In this document: piece after piece, positions 27,613-36,951 of the stretch | Numbering within the stretch: the first letter of the stretch is position 1 | Layout of the letters: each line of letters starts with the position of its first letter | NCBI GenBank assembly: GCA_002839445.1 | Contig: PGYB01000009.1 | Span: forward strand, 207,528-271,527 | DNA from: Candidatus Riflebacteria bacterium HGW-Riflebacteria-1 | GTDB taxonomy: Bacteria; Muiribacteriota; Ozemobacteria; Ozemobacterales; Ozemobacteraceae | Reading direction: 5' to 3' | Length of the DNA: 64,000 bases | Notes under the pieces: model-generated | What the model was told of the DNA's origin: nothing | Seen by the model: the letters and a program-made list of their open reading frames with translations, nothing else | The model's database searches: none | Made by a program: the position numbers and the translations under genes

Positions 27613-27648
27613 AAAAAACGCTCTCAACGTCAGTTTTCGTTGAGAGCG
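27613..27648 (-). terminator. Terminator of the trmH-pheST unit
   Basis: Stem CGCTCTCAACG (27619-27629) with CGTTGAGAGCG (27638-27648), followed on the minus strand by six T. It lies after the small membrane protein that ends the operon. Confidence 0.88.
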
Positions 27649-27665
27649 TCAGAATATGGTTTTTC

Positions 27666-27992
27666 TTACAATAACAGTCCAAGAACCCCAAGCACGAGTG
27701 CCTGGAAATTCAGGGTCGCTGCGAGCAGCACGTCTTTTAGCCCCAGCAAGAGCAGCAGACTGTCAACATTGTCAGGAAACAACAGTTTGCCAAAGAGCAG
27801 CATCGCGCTAAAGAGTGTAATGCCTATTGAAGAATAGATCAGTGCCTTGTCAAATCCGCTTACTCTGAGGTGACGTTTTTCTATGACATCATACTTGTAG
27901 AGAACCACGCCGAGAAAAACCAGTCCGATCAGGAGAATGGTAAAGAATTCGGCGGTTGATTGATTGGCAAAGAACGCGTAAAGTGACGCCAT
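27666..27992 (-). CDS. Small membrane protein downstream of pheT
   Basis: A 108-residue hydrophobic protein with three likely membrane helices (about 15-33, 50-70 and 82-106). I do not recognise a family. It starts 10 bases after the pheT stop and ends just before the operon terminator, so it is the last gene of the trmH-pheS-pheT unit. Its conservation next to pheT in relatives would tell whether it is functionally linked. Confidence 0.6.
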   Translation of the reverse strand: MASLYAFFANQSTAEFFTILLIGLVFLGVVLYKYDVIEKRHLRVSGFDKALIYSSIGITLFSAMLLFGKLLFPDNVDSLLLLLGLKDVLLAATLNFQALVLGVLGLLL

Positions 27993-28002
27993 TAATTACT
28001 CC

Positions 28003-30381
28003 TCAGCGAAGCTTTACCGAAAGCTCGCGATCAAGACGGCCGATCATTTTATCGATCAGCGGTTGTATTTCTTCGTCTGTCAGTGTTTTTCTAAGGTCGC
28101 GGAAAGTCAGCGAGTAGGCTAACGATCGGTAGCCAGGCTCGATACCTTTGCCCTGATAAACGTCAAACAGGTAGCAGTCTTCGAGCAGCGCTTTGCCTTC
28201 AGCAGTGAGAATCTTGTTGATCTCGCGGTTCCCGATGCTTTCTGGTGCCACCAGTGCCAGGTCTCTTCGGATTGCTGGCAGGTCGGGAATCGGCTGCATA
28301 CGACTGGCACCTTCGCTGGCTTCGGCAGCTTTGCCCAGGTCGATTTCCACAAGATAAATGCATTTTGGCATCTTTTTGTTGTCGATGAACTCGGGGTGCA
28401 GCTGACCAATTTCGCCGAGGTGATTTTTGCCAACGATCAACTCCATCTGCATTGCTGGATGAAAGAGGCTGCAGCTTCCCGTGGTGAATTTAACCTTGAC
28501 TCTGAGCAACTTTGCGATGTTTTCGACAACACCTTTTATTACGTAGAGATCGAAGTTTTCACCGTTTCGCCGCCAGTCGCGGGGGTTTTGCGATCCGCTG
28601 AATCCGAGGCAGAGGCGGGTATGCTCTTCGCTGAGTCCGCCGGCAGAAGGGTGAAACACCCTGCCGATTTCAAACAGCTTCAGGTTGAATTCATCGTTAA
28701 GGATGTTGCGTCTGAGAGCGTCATACATGCCCCATTTGAGACTGGTGCGCATGGCGCTGAGGTCTTCTGATAGCGGATTTTTCAACATCATGGGCTTTTT
28801 TTCGCGGAAGCTGTCGCTGACGTTTTCAGGGATAAAGCTGTAGGTCATGATTTCGTTGAAACCGCACGAAACCATGTGGTCGCGCAGTCGCGTGCAGATT
28901 TTCTGCAGGGCTGTCGGCAGCTGCAATACCGAAGTGATTGCCGGCAGTGTTTCAGGAATATTGTTGTAGCCATACATTCTGGCAATTTCTTCGATGATGT
29001 CGACCTCAAGTTCAAGGTCGTGGCGATATGGCGGTACACTGACGATGAGGTCTTCGCCATCGCGTCGAGTGTCGAGTTTGAGGCGGAGAAGAAAGGTTTC
29101 GATCTGGGCCGGAGTCAGATTAATGCCGATGACGCGGTTGGCTCGTTTCGTTCGAACTCTTATCTGACGGAGGATTTCAGGTTTCGGATAGCAGTCGGCC
29201 AGGCCTTTGACCGGTTTGCCGCCGGCAATTTCTTTAAGCAGTCTGGCGGCCTGGTTGAGCGCTATTGGAACATTATCGATATTGGTGCCACGTTCAAAGC
29301 GGTAAGATGAATCAGACATCATACCCAGTCTTTTGGCGGTTTTGCGGATAGTCGTCGGGTTGAAGAAAGCGGCTTCAAGCAGCACACTGCAGGTGTTTTC
29401 TGAAACAGATGAGTTAAGCCCGCCCATTACGCCGGCAAGAGCCAGAGGCTTGTTTGCGTCGGCGATAACGAGCATGCTGCTGTCGAGACCATGTTCGATA
29501 TTGTCGAGTGTCATGATTTTTTCGTCTTTGCGGGCATTGCGAACCACGATTTTGTTGCCTTCGACTTTGCTCAGGTCGAAAGCATGCATCGGATGCCCGA
29601 TATCAAGCATGATGTAATTGGTTACGTCGACAACGTTATTGATCGAGCGCAGGCCGGCCTTTTCAAGTCGATCTTTGAGCCATTCTGGCGATGGGCCAAC
29701 CTTGATGTTGTGAACGACGCGCGCACCGTAGCGTGGGCAATGCGAAGTGTCTTCAATTTCAACATTTATGTGGTTTTCAATGCTGTCTTCGCCATCTTCG
29801 TTGCTGAGCGGATCGCGATGTAATGGCAAGTTGAAGATTGCCGAAAGTTCGCGTGCTATTCCGAGGTGAGAAAGGGCATCGCCACGGTTTGGCGTTATGC
29901 TGATGTCGAAAATCACTTCGTCAAGACTCAGGGCTTTGACGATGTCTTCGCCGATGTGAGCGCTTTCGTCAAGAATGTACAGTCCACCATGGTCTTCACT
30001 GAGTCCCAGTTCTTTCTTGCTGCACATCATGCCAGAAGATTCGACGCCACGTATCTTTGCGCGACTGATTTCGAACCCGCCAGGCAGTTTGGCGCCAAGC
30101 ATGGCTACCGGCACTTTGTCGCCGGCCTTCATATTGTTGGCTCCGCAAACGATTTGCAGAGGTTGCCCACGATTAACGTCGACGCTGCATAACGACAGTT
30201 TGTCGGCATCTGGATGTGGGTCCCGGCTGAGAATTTTGCCGACGACGATCTGGTCGAGATTTTTTCCCGGCTGAATCACTTCTTCTACCTCGAGACCGGT
30301 CATGTTAAGGGCCTCGGCAATTTTTTCGGGAGATTCTTGTATGTCTATATAGTCTTTTAACCAGCTTAACAGAACTTTCAC
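28003..30381 (-). CDS. pheT: Phenylalanyl-tRNA synthetase beta subunit
   Basis: The large subunit of the alpha2-beta2 synthetase that charges tRNA-Phe. At 792 residues it has the normal bacterial layout: N-terminal tRNA-binding EMAP-like domain (about 40-150, with VVGKILSRDPHPDADKLSLC), B3/B4 editing domain (FDISITPNRGDALSHLGIARE), B5 domain, catalytic-like core (SYRFERGTNID, then PLSEDLSAMRTSL) and C-terminal anticodon-binding FDX-ACB domain from about 700. It sits 11 bases after pheS. Confidence 0.97.
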   Translation of the reverse strand: MKVLLSWLKDYIDIQESPEKIAEALNMTGLEVEEVIQPGKNLDQIVVGKILSRDPHPDADKLSLCSVDVNRGQPLQIVCGANNMKAGDKVPVAMLGAKLPGGFEISRAKIRGVESSGMMCSKKELGLSEDHGGLYILDESAHIGEDIVKALSLDEVIFDISITPNRGDALSHLGIARELSAIFNLPLHRDPLSNEDGEDSIENHINVEIEDTSHCPRYGARVVHNIKVGPSPEWLKDRLEKAGLRSINNVVDVTNYIMLDIGHPMHAFDLSKVEGNKIVVRNARKDEKIMTLDNIEHGLDSSMLVIADANKPLALAGVMGGLNSSVSENTCSVLLEAAFFNPTTIRKTAKRLGMMSDSSYRFERGTNIDNVPIALNQAARLLKEIAGGKPVKGLADCYPKPEILRQIRVRTKRANRVIGINLTPAQIETFLLRLKLDTRRDGEDLIVSVPPYRHDLELEVDIIEEIARMYGYNNIPETLPAITSVLQLPTALQKICTRLRDHMVSCGFNEIMTYSFIPENVSDSFREKKPMMLKNPLSEDLSAMRTSLKWGMYDALRRNILNDEFNLKLFEIGRVFHPSAGGLSEEHTRLCLGFSGSQNPRDWRRNGENFDLYVIKGVVENIAKLLRVKVKFTTGSCSLFHPAMQMELIVGKNHLGEIGQLHPEFIDNKKMPKCIYLVEIDLGKAAEASEGASRMQPIPDLPAIRRDLALVAPESIGNREINKILTAEGKALLEDCYLFDVYQGKGIEPGYRSLAYSLTFRDLRKTLTDEEIQPLIDKMIGRLDRELSVKLR

Positions 30382-30392
30382 TTGTTGTTACC

Positions 30393-31406
30393 TCAGAATT
30401 GTCTCAGGAATCGTATATCAGAAGAGAAAAGCAGTCTGATGTCATTGATTCCGTAGCGAAGCATGGCGATGCGGTCTATACCCATGCCGAATGCAAAGCC
30501 AGTATACTTTTCGGTGTCGTATTTGACGGCGTCGAATACTTTCGGGTTTACCATGCCGCAGCCCAGTACTTCCATCCAACCGGTATTCTTGCAGACCTTG
30601 CAGCCTTTGCCTTCACAGAAGATGCACTGGATATCCATTTCAGCAGAGGGTTCAGTGAATGGAAAGAAGCTTGGTCTGAAGCGATGCGGGCGCTTGCCGA
30701 ACATGTTCTCAACAAACATGACCAGGGTGCCCTTGAGATCTGCCATGCTGATGTTTTCGCCAACAACAAGGCCTTCCATCTGGTTGAACATCGGCGAGTG
30801 GGTTATATCACTGTCTTTTCTAAAGACCTTGCCGAGACCAATCATCTTGAGAGGCGGTTTAAGAGCTTCCATGGTGCGAATCTGAACTGGAGAAGTCTGC
30901 GTACGCAGCACCTGTCCAGACTCCAGGTAAAATGTATCCTGCATGTCGCGTGCCGGGTGATGACTTGGCACGTTGAGCGCTTCAAAGTTGTAGTATTCTT
31001 CTTCGATTTCAGGGCCTTCTGCCATGAAAAAGCCCATCGACAAAAATATGTCGGCCACTTCACGAGCTACCTGAACGACGGGGTGGAGTCCGCCGCTGCT
31101 GGGATAAAGGCCGGGCAGCGAATGGTCGGGGCGTTCGGCGTTGAGCTTTGCGTTCTGCTCGCTTAGTGCCACCGACCGCATGCTCTCGTCCAGGGAGTTT
31201 TGAATGCGGTTTTTCAGGTCATTAATGGCGGCACCGACGGCTTTACGTTCTTCTGGCGCCATTTTGCCAAGGCCTTTGAGAAGTTCGGTGACTTCACCCT
31301 TTTTGCCAAGATATTTGACGCGCAGGGTTTCGAGATCAGCTGTGCTTTTCGCAGTCTGGTGTTCTGATAGATATTGCTGTAACAGCGTTTCGTGAGATTC
31401 GGACAT
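30393..31406 (-). CDS. pheS: Phenylalanyl-tRNA synthetase alpha subunit
   Basis: The catalytic subunit, 337 residues. An N-terminal coiled coil (about 1-90) is followed by the class II core with motif 1 near GFFMAEGPEIEEEYYNFEAL, motif 2 in IGLGKVFRKDSDITHSPMFNQMEG (given in part), and motif 3 in GFAFGMGIDRIAMLRYGI. A CxxC pair in CIFCEGKGCKVCKNTGW marks the zinc-like insertion found in part of the family. It is cotranscribed with pheT. Confidence 0.97.
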   Translation of the reverse strand: MSESHETLLQQYLSEHQTAKSTADLETLRVKYLGKKGEVTELLKGLGKMAPEERKAVGAAINDLKNRIQNSLDESMRSVALSEQNAKLNAERPDHSLPGLYPSSGGLHPVVQVAREVADIFLSMGFFMAEGPEIEEEYYNFEALNVPSHHPARDMQDTFYLESGQVLRTQTSPVQIRTMEALKPPLKMIGLGKVFRKDSDITHSPMFNQMEGLVVGENISMADLKGTLVMFVENMFGKRPHRFRPSFFPFTEPSAEMDIQCIFCEGKGCKVCKNTGWMEVLGCGMVNPKVFDAVKYDTEKYTGFAFGMGIDRIAMLRYGINDIRLLFSSDIRFLRQF

Positions 31407-31430
31407 TGGTTCTCCTTAAATACAGTGCGG

Positions 31431-32219
31431 TTACCCTGGTTTATTTCGGCTGCTACCAGCTCTTGCCCATTCGTATAAACAAACGGCGACAGAGGTGGCA
31501 ACGTTCAATGATTCTACCTGTCCTTGCATTGGTATTGCAAGTGTGACAGTACATTCTGAAAAAATCTGTTCATCAAGACCCTGACCTTCCTGACCGAAAA
31601 AGATCGCACTTTTGCTGGGGAAGCTGAATTCTGGTAGTTTTTTGCCATGCATGCCCGTGGCCAGGCAGGTAAAGCCATGGCGCTTGAGCAGCTCAATTGC
31701 AGAAGTGTGGTCAGGAGCATTTATTGTCGGCAAACGAAAGCTTGAACCCATCGCGGCTCTGATTGCTTTGGGATTATACTGGCTGCAGCAGCCTTTAAGC
31801 ATAATAATGGCGTCGGCTCCCAGTGCTTCACCCGTTCGCATTATTGTGCCGAGATTGCCGGGATCCTGAATGCGGTCAAGAACGATGACCATGCTTGATC
31901 TGGTCAGCACCACGTCAGCGTCTTGTTGCGAAACAGGATCGAAATAGGCGATCACGCTACCGGGGGTTTGCACTGTGGTCAGCTCTCTTAAAAGATTTCG
32001 CGGAACAAGAATAGCCCTGCTTGCAATCTCAGGCCGGTCAATCAGCAGTTCAGCTTCGCAGACGAAGCACATCTGCAGTCTGGCGCCAGATTTAAGCGCT
32101 TCGTCGATCAGCTTGAAGCCTTCGACAACAAGCAGTGGATCTGCTTCATGAGCTTTGCCAGAGCTGATGCGCAGGGCTTTTTTTACCAGCGCGTTACTTT
32201 TAGAGTCGATGCTTTTCAA
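31431..32219 (-). CDS. TrmH/SpoU-family RNA 2'-O-methyltransferase
   Basis: A SPOUT-fold RNA methyltransferase. The three knot motifs are visible: LDRIQDPGNLGTIMRTGEALG, IFFGQEGQGLDEQIF, and the C-terminal IPMQGQVESLNVATSVAVCLYEW (each in part). The N-terminal substrate-binding domain covers about 1-100. The target is probably rRNA. The start is uncertain: the longest frame (GTG at 32255) begins inside the rplT operon terminator, so I prefer a TTG at 32219, giving about 262 residues. The stop is 25 bases before the pheS start. Confidence 0.85.
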   Translation of the reverse strand: MKSIDSKSNALVKKALRISSGKAHEADPLLVVEGFKLIDEALKSGARLQMCFVCEAELLIDRPEIASRAILVPRNLLRELTTVQTPGSVIAYFDPVSQQDADVVLTRSSMVIVLDRIQDPGNLGTIMRTGEALGADAIIMLKGCCSQYNPKAIRAAMGSSFRLPTINAPDHTSAIELLKRHGFTCLATGMHGKKLPEFSFPSKSAIFFGQEGQGLDEQIFSECTVTLAIPMQGQVESLNVATSVAVCLYEWARAGSSRNKPG

Positions 32220-32243
32220 ATGTTTACCAGTTTCTGTCAGACA

Positions 32244-32279
32244 AATAAAAAACACCCGGGTGATTTATCCCCGGGTGTT
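32244..32279 (-). terminator. Terminator of the infC-rpmI-rplT operon
   Basis: Perfect stem AACACCCGGG (32251-32260) with CCCGGGTGTT (32270-32279), followed on the minus strand by T residues. It lies 20 bases after the rplT stop. Confidence 0.9.
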
Positions 32280-32298
32280 CTATGGCTGCTTAATAAAA

Positions 32299-32655
32299 TC
32301 AGGCTGCTTCTTTGCGAGCAATGGCCACGATTTCAGCAAATGCCTGGGGATCTTTTACCGCGATATCGGCAAGGGCCTTGCGGTTGAGATCGATGCCGGC
32401 CTTCTTGAGACCAAACATGAAAACACTGTAAGAAATTTCACTGATGCGGCAGGCCGCATTGATTCTGGTAATCCACAGTCTGCGAAATTCGCGGGCGCGA
32501 ATACGGCGATCATCGAATGAATGATCTAGAGCATGTATTACAGCCTGTTTGGCTACTTTCTTTACATTGTTGTGTGCACCCCAGAAACCTTTACTTCGGC
32601 GAAAAAGTTTCTGTTCTTTGCGTCTTGCGTTGCTTCCGCTTTTTGATCTTGGCAT
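32299..32655 (-). CDS. rplT: Ribosomal protein bL20
   Basis: 118 residues, the normal length. The basic N-terminal extension ([20 protein letters not shown]) and the globular part with [16 protein letters not shown] are typical. In many bacteria L20 binds its own operon leader and represses the operon. It is the last gene of infC-rpmI-rplT. Confidence 0.97.
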   Translation of the reverse strand: MPRSKSGSNARRKEQKLFRRSKGFWGAHNNVKKVAKQAVIHALDHSFDDRRIRAREFRRLWITRINAACRISEISYSVFMFGLKKAGIDLNRKALADIAVKDPQAFAEIVAIARKEAA

Positions 32656-32708
32656 GTCTATACCCTCCTGTTAATTATTAGATATTCCCAGTAACTCTCG
32701 ACACCGGG

Positions 32709-32906
32709 TCAGGAGTACGGCAGCATTACTTTCAGTGCAGCTTCATTTGCTTTTGAGCAGTTAACTGACTGTCTGTATCCACGTTTACGTTTGTTTGACT
32801 TCTTGGTCAAAATATGGCTTCCATAGGCCTTGTACCGTCTAAATGCACCAGAACCGGTTCTCTTGATGCGCTTGGCGGCGGAGCGGTTAGTTTTCATCTT
32901 AGGCAT
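32709..32906 (-). CDS. rpmI: Ribosomal protein bL35
   Basis: 65 residues, starting [20 protein letters not shown], which is the L35 signature. It lies between infC and rplT, as in most bacteria. Confidence 0.96.
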   Translation of the reverse strand: MPKMKTNRSAAKRIKRTGSGAFRRYKAYGSHILTKKSNKRKRGYRQSVNCSKANEAALKVMLPYS

Positions 32907-32934
32907 AAATATTCCTCCTGTTGGGCGGTTATTG

Positions 32935-33450
32935 CTACTTTTTCTTGGTTCTGAAGAGAATCATCGTAATGGCGTTGCCTTCCTGGGAAGCGTCTTTCTC
33001 GATTTCTGCGTCATCACCGAGAATGATTTTCATTCTATCGACAACCTTGAAGCCAACTTCCATATGCGCTCTTTCGCGTCCACGGAACGATACAGAAACC
33101 TTAACCTTGTCGCCTTCTTCAAGAAATTTGCGAATGTTATTGCATTTGGTCTGCAAATCGCCTTCATCTGTTTTCGGGCGAACTTTCACTTCTTTCAGTT
33201 TGATGACTTTCTGTTTCTTCTTGGCTTCCTTGGCTTTTTTCGTCAGTTCATACTTATATTGACCGAAGTCCATAAGCCTGCATACCGGCGGATTTGCGGC
33301 AGGAGCGACCTCAACCAGGTCGAAGCCCCGTTCTTCAGCCATTTGAACTGCGTCAGAGGTGGAAATTACTCCGACCATATGACCCTGTTCATCTACCAGG
33401 CGAACCTGGGGAACCCTTATCCTTCTGTTGACACGAACGTTACCTTTGAT
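32935..33450 (-). CDS. infC: Translation initiation factor IF-3, AUC start codon
   Basis: IF-3 controls start-codon choice and keeps the subunits apart. From the first ATG the frame gives only 147 residues and lacks the N-terminal domain start. Reading upstream in frame extends the protein by 24 codons to [19 protein letters not shown], which matches the IF-3 N-terminus. The first codon after a perfect ribosome site (GGAGG, seven bases) is ATC at 33448-33450. No ATG, GTG or TTG occurs in frame in this stretch. The product is then about 171 residues. Rare AUU-type starts on infC are known to let IF-3 repress its own translation, so the same control is expected here. Confidence 0.93.
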   Translation of the reverse strand: MKGNVRVNRRIRVPQVRLVDEQGHMVGVISTSDAVQMAEERGFDLVEVAPAANPPVCRLMDFGQYKYELTKKAKEAKKKQKVIKLKEVKVRPKTDEGDLQTKCNNIRKFLEEGDKVKVSVSFRGRERAHMEVGFKVVDRMKIILGDDAEIEKDASQEGNAITMILFRTKKK

Positions 33451-33463
33451 ACTCTTACCTCCA

Positions 33464-33578
33464 GAAAAATAAAAAATGGAGCAGCAAGATGCTACTCCAT
33501 GAAATGACTTTCATGAGCCCTTGTGGGGCGAACCTCTTTGCGTATGCTGGAGGTGAGGATGACAATCCTGCTTGCTGT
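33464..33578 (-). promoter_or_regulatory. infC operon leader with terminator and possible antiterminator
   Basis: The leader is about 130 bases from the predicted start near 33578 to the ATC codon. A terminator hairpin (GGAGTAGCA with TGCTGCTCC on the minus strand, 33498-33478) is followed by T-rich ATTTTTTATTTTT. Near the 5' end CAGCAAG (33577-33571) is perfectly complementary to CTTGCTG (33488-33482) in the terminator's loop and 3' arm, so the two pairings exclude each other. A small stem CATGAAA/TTTCATG lies between. This is the logic of L20-type leaders; the ligand is inferred. Confidence 0.7.
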
Positions 33579-33584
33579 TTTATG

Positions 33585-33613
33585 ATGTTATCAAAAGCCT
33601 GAAATCTTGTCAA
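33585..33613 (-). promoter_or_regulatory. Promoter of the infC operon
   Basis: On the minus strand TTGACA (33613-33608) and TAACAT (33590-33585) with a 17-base spacer. The -35 box overlaps the TGA stop of the upstream NhaC-like gene. Confidence 0.75.
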
Positions 33614-35820
33614 GCATTTTGATCATAAGAAAATTCTTTTGATGAACTGGTATGCGCTGTGGTGTCTTCGGCCTTTTTGCCAAAGCCAAAGATGAAGGCC
33701 ACGAGAATGGCCATGGCAAGCGGAATAAGCACCCAGGTCGATACGCCGAGTCCTGCCGGAATGTAACATGTAACGATTGCTACCAGACCAACCAGGCAGG
33801 CATAAGGAGCCTGGGTCTTAACGTGATCGATATGGTCTGATCCCGAAGCCATAGACGACATTATCGTGGTGTCTGAAATCGGGCTGCAGTGATCGCCAAA
33901 TATTGACCCTTCTAATACTGCTCCTATTGAAACCAGAATCATTTCTTTCACATATAAACCGGCTTCTGGTGCGTTGGGAAGCAGGGCAATTACTTCTTCG
34001 TAATGTTTGAGATTGAGCTGATAAGCAAGCGGTATGCTGATTGGCAGCAAAATAGCCATGGTTCCCCAGCTCGTGCCTGTAGAAAAAGATATCAGACAGG
34101 CCAGTATAAAGATAATTGTTGGCAGCAGCCAGTAGGGAATGACTTCTGTCACCATTTCGACAATGTAGTTGGCGGTGCTCAAGTCTTTACAGATGCCGTT
34201 TATCGACCAGGCCAGCAACATGATCATTACCGCCATGACCAGAGTTCTGGCGCCGTCTGTCCATGCCTTGAGGCCGACGTCAAGAGTGATGAGGCCCTGC
34301 GATAAGCCGAGAACAAGCGCAATGATTGACCCGATAACGCTCACCCAGATGAGCACTCTGGTTGAGTCGGCTCCAGCAAAGGCGGTTCTTGCTCTCTCAG
34401 AAAAGGTCATTGTTGTCGGCGCAAGCTCAAGCTGAACCATGGCTCCTTCTGCAAGCTGTTCAATTTCGACTATCGCCTCGGGGCCAGTTTTTTCGGCCCA
34501 AAGGCTGTTGCTATCATAGTTTATTCGCGCATAGCTGCAGGTCTGATTTTGAATGACAGCAGTTCTGGTGTCGGTTGAAACGCTTTGTATTGTCCAGATC
34601 GCGTCTGGAGCGCTGATCGTGCTGCTGCCATTTACCAGGCGGTAGTGCGGCGCGTACATGCCTCCGTCGCCGAGCAGTCCGACAAATGTGCCAAGAATAA
34701 CAATGGCTATGGGGATGGCTGCGTTGTACCATCGCTTCGGCATATCGGCTGGTAATGCCGGGGCAGCGGCCTCAGGGCTGCTGATCGGCTTGGCGTTATC
34801 CGACAGAACCTTGCCCTGATGAATGGCGCGCTGCTCGGCCGCCAGCATCGGGCCAAAGTCGCGGCGGGTTGTGCAAACGAGAAGCCCGAAAAAGAGCGTA
34901 AGCAGACAATAGAATCTAAATGGAATCGTCTGAAGAAAAACCCCATAAAAGTTGGTTTCAGCAATGCCGAGGGCTACGTAAGACTCCCTGATAAGGCCAA
35001 TTTCATAGCCTATCCAGGTAGACAGCACGGCAATGCCTGCCACCGGAGCGGCTGTCGAATCTACGATGTAACTGAGCTTTTCGCGCGATATCTTGTTTGC
35101 GTCAGTGATTGGCCGCATTGAGTTGCCGACAATCAGAGTGTTGGCATAATCGTCAAAGAAGATCAGAACGCCCATCAGCCAGGCAGAAAATTGGGCACTG
35201 CGCGGCCCGCGTACTTTCGCCGAAATCGCCTCGACTATTCCCTGCATGCCTCCGGTGCGATTGATAATGCCTATCATGCCACCAAGGCATACCGAAAATA
35301 TTATGATAGCCGCATGTCCGGTATCGGCAAGAGCGTTGAGCAGGTATTTGTCCAGTGCCCGCAGAAAGCCGGTAAATGGATTGTAGTTGAAGATGATGCT
35401 TGAGCCGAGCCAGATGCCGAGAAACAGGGAACTGATGACTTCGCGACTTAACAGCGCGAGAACGATCGCGAAGACTGGAGGCAGTATTGAAAGCCAGCCA
35501 GGGATGCATCGTACAGATGTGCTTGCCGTCCTGGTTCCCACCGTCAGATTGATTTTGGGATTGCCTGAAACGGGAATGACGACTTTGATTTCTTTGAGCT
35601 CGTTTTCGGAAGAAACGCCGGAGAGAACGATCTGGCCATCAATATCCACGCGATAGAGCACTGGTTGAGTGTTGTTTTCGTTGAGACCTGAGACACTCAA
35701 AACAGTTTTTATGCCGGTCAACGTGAAGGCGGGCGGCGTTACCTGCAGTTGCGCTTCTGAGCAGACAGCGCAACCCAAAAACAGCAGAACGGTCAGTAGC
35801 ATTTTAACTGAATTTCTCAT
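33610..35820 (-). CDS. NhaC-family Na+/H+ antiporter-like protein with extra N-terminal extracytoplasmic domain
   Basis: A 736-residue inner-membrane transporter. The core matches the NhaC C-terminal-domain family (for example FFDDYANTLIVGNSMRPITD and SYIVDSTAAPVAGIA, and FSTGTSWGTMAILLPISIPLAY in part), expected to exchange Na+ for H+. Two additions are unusual: a signal peptide plus about 85-residue beta-rich domain before the first helix (residues about 24-108), and a hydrophilic insert of about 95 residues near 400-495 between helices. Both would lie outside the cytoplasm. The substrate is by family only. Confidence 0.82.
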   Translation of the reverse strand: MRNSVKMLLTVLLFLGCAVCSEAQLQVTPPAFTLTGIKTVLSVSGLNENNTQPVLYRVDIDGQIVLSGVSSENELKEIKVVIPVSGNPKINLTVGTRTASTSVRCIPGWLSILPPVFAIVLALLSREVISSLFLGIWLGSSIIFNYNPFTGFLRALDKYLLNALADTGHAAIIIFSVCLGGMIGIINRTGGMQGIVEAISAKVRGPRSAQFSAWLMGVLIFFDDYANTLIVGNSMRPITDANKISREKLSYIVDSTAAPVAGIAVLSTWIGYEIGLIRESYVALGIAETNFYGVFLQTIPFRFYCLLTLFFGLLVCTTRRDFGPMLAAEQRAIHQGKVLSDNAKPISSPEAAAPALPADMPKRWYNAAIPIAIVILGTFVGLLGDGGMYAPHYRLVNGSSTISAPDAIWTIQSVSTDTRTAVIQNQTCSYARINYDSNSLWAEKTGPEAIVEIEQLAEGAMVQLELAPTTMTFSERARTAFAGADSTRVLIWVSVIGSIIALVLGLSQGLITLDVGLKAWTDGARTLVMAVMIMLLAWSINGICKDLSTANYIVEMVTEVIPYWLLPTIIFILACLISFSTGTSWGTMAILLPISIPLAYQLNLKHYEEVIALLPNAPEAGLYVKEMILVSIGAVLEGSIFGDHCSPISDTTIMSSMASGSDHIDHVKTQAPYACLVGLVAIVTCYIPAGLGVSTWVLIPLAMAILVAFIFGFGKKAEDTTAHTSSSKEFSYDQNA

Positions 35821-36043
35821 TCTCTCTCCATGTCTCGTAGGTTGTGCAAAAAAGTATCATTTCTATGCGGTACTGACAAGTACATTGCTGAAATCGAAAC
35901 TAATTAAAGTGTTTGCGTTGCAAGCAGCGCGCTGACAATTTGCAGATTGCCTGTTGAAGTCAGGCACTATTTTGTTTACAATGATCTTGTAACAAATTCA
36001 CTGTATCAGTCGTATACATTATATATCCCCCTGTGGAGCATTG

Positions 36044-36934
36044 ATGGACGAGAAGAGGTTTGCCGTAATCGTCGGCGCAGTCTTTGTGTTGATTCTTATT
36101 CTGGGCTTGCTGTTTTTTCCACGGCGTGCCTCGCGAGAGCATCTTCCGGAAAGTGCTTCTCAACGATCCGGCCTTGAAAATACTGGCGGCGAAAGCGAAC
36201 AGTATGGCAGTTCGGGAGCTTCGGGTGGGCAAGGTAATTACGGCACTGGTCATCAATCTTCTTCTGGCGCAAACACCGTTTCTGCACCATCGTCTAATAT
36301 AATGAGCAGTGCCGGGACGGGTGACAAGGCATCACCCGCCGCCATTCAGGCGTTTACTGAAGAAGAAGTTCAGGCGATGCGCGACAAGCGCGAAGAATTG
36401 CGCAAAGCCATGTACGAGCGCAAACGTGACTGGGTTAAGACAAAAGCTGAAGATGGGTCTTTGAATGCAAAAAGCCGTGTTCGCTACAGACTTAAGCTGA
36501 TTGACGGCTTCAGAAGCGGTAACGACGCGGTCAATCGCGGTGATTACGCAGAGGCGATGCGGCAGTATGCTGCTGGCCTCAAGGATCCCAACGCAGACGC
36601 CGCCACCCGTTATCTTTGTTATCATCAGATGCGTAATGTGGCAAGGTTGCTTAAAGATGCTGATATGTATCTTGAGATTCTCAAAGAACAGGGCAGGCTC
36701 ATCGAAACAGAAGACCTTGCCGGAGTCGGTATCGAGAAAAGCAACCGGGGCGTGCTCGCCTATCAGCGCAGAAAGCTCTTTGTGCAGGCAAGCAAAGGTC
36801 CCGATGGAATAGCGGCTGCCATCGACGACTACTGCCGTGAACACAAGCTCTCCGGCAGCGACAGAGAAAGTGCGGAACAAGAATTTATGGCTGACTTTGA
36901 AGAGTGGAAAACCGACTTTATGTCGCCCGGATGA
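36044..36934 (+). CDS. Single-pass membrane protein with Ser/Gly linker and helical repeat domain
   Basis: A 296-residue protein with one N-terminal membrane segment (about 7-27), a low-complexity Ser/Gly linker (about 36-100) and a C-terminal alpha-helical, TPR-like domain (about 105-290, with GNDAVNRGDYAEAMRQYAAG). The family is unknown. The ATG at 36044 has GGAG five bases upstream. The stop is 17 bases before the start of the next, pseudopilin-associated gene, so it is probably part of that operon and may be its assembly scaffold. Confidence 0.65.
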   Translation: MDEKRFAVIVGAVFVLILILGLLFFPRRASREHLPESASQRSGLENTGGESEQYGSSGASGGQGNYGTGHQSSSGANTVSAPSSNIMSSAGTGDKASPAAIQAFTEEEVQAMRDKREELRKAMYERKRDWVKTKAEDGSLNAKSRVRYRLKLIDGFRSGNDAVNRGDYAEAMRQYAAGLKDPNADAATRYLCYHQMRNVARLLKDADMYLEILKEQGRLIETEDLAGVGIEKSNRGVLAYQRRKLFVQASKGPDGIAAAIDDYCREHKLSGSDRESAEQEFMADFEEWKTDFMSPG

Positions 36935-36951
36935 TCTCAGGAGGCTTTAGT

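Noticed and set aside
32935..33378. infC starting at the ATG at 33378
   Set aside because: It would remove the conserved N-terminal residues and has no ribosome site; the upstream frame is conserved and has a perfect site before ATC.
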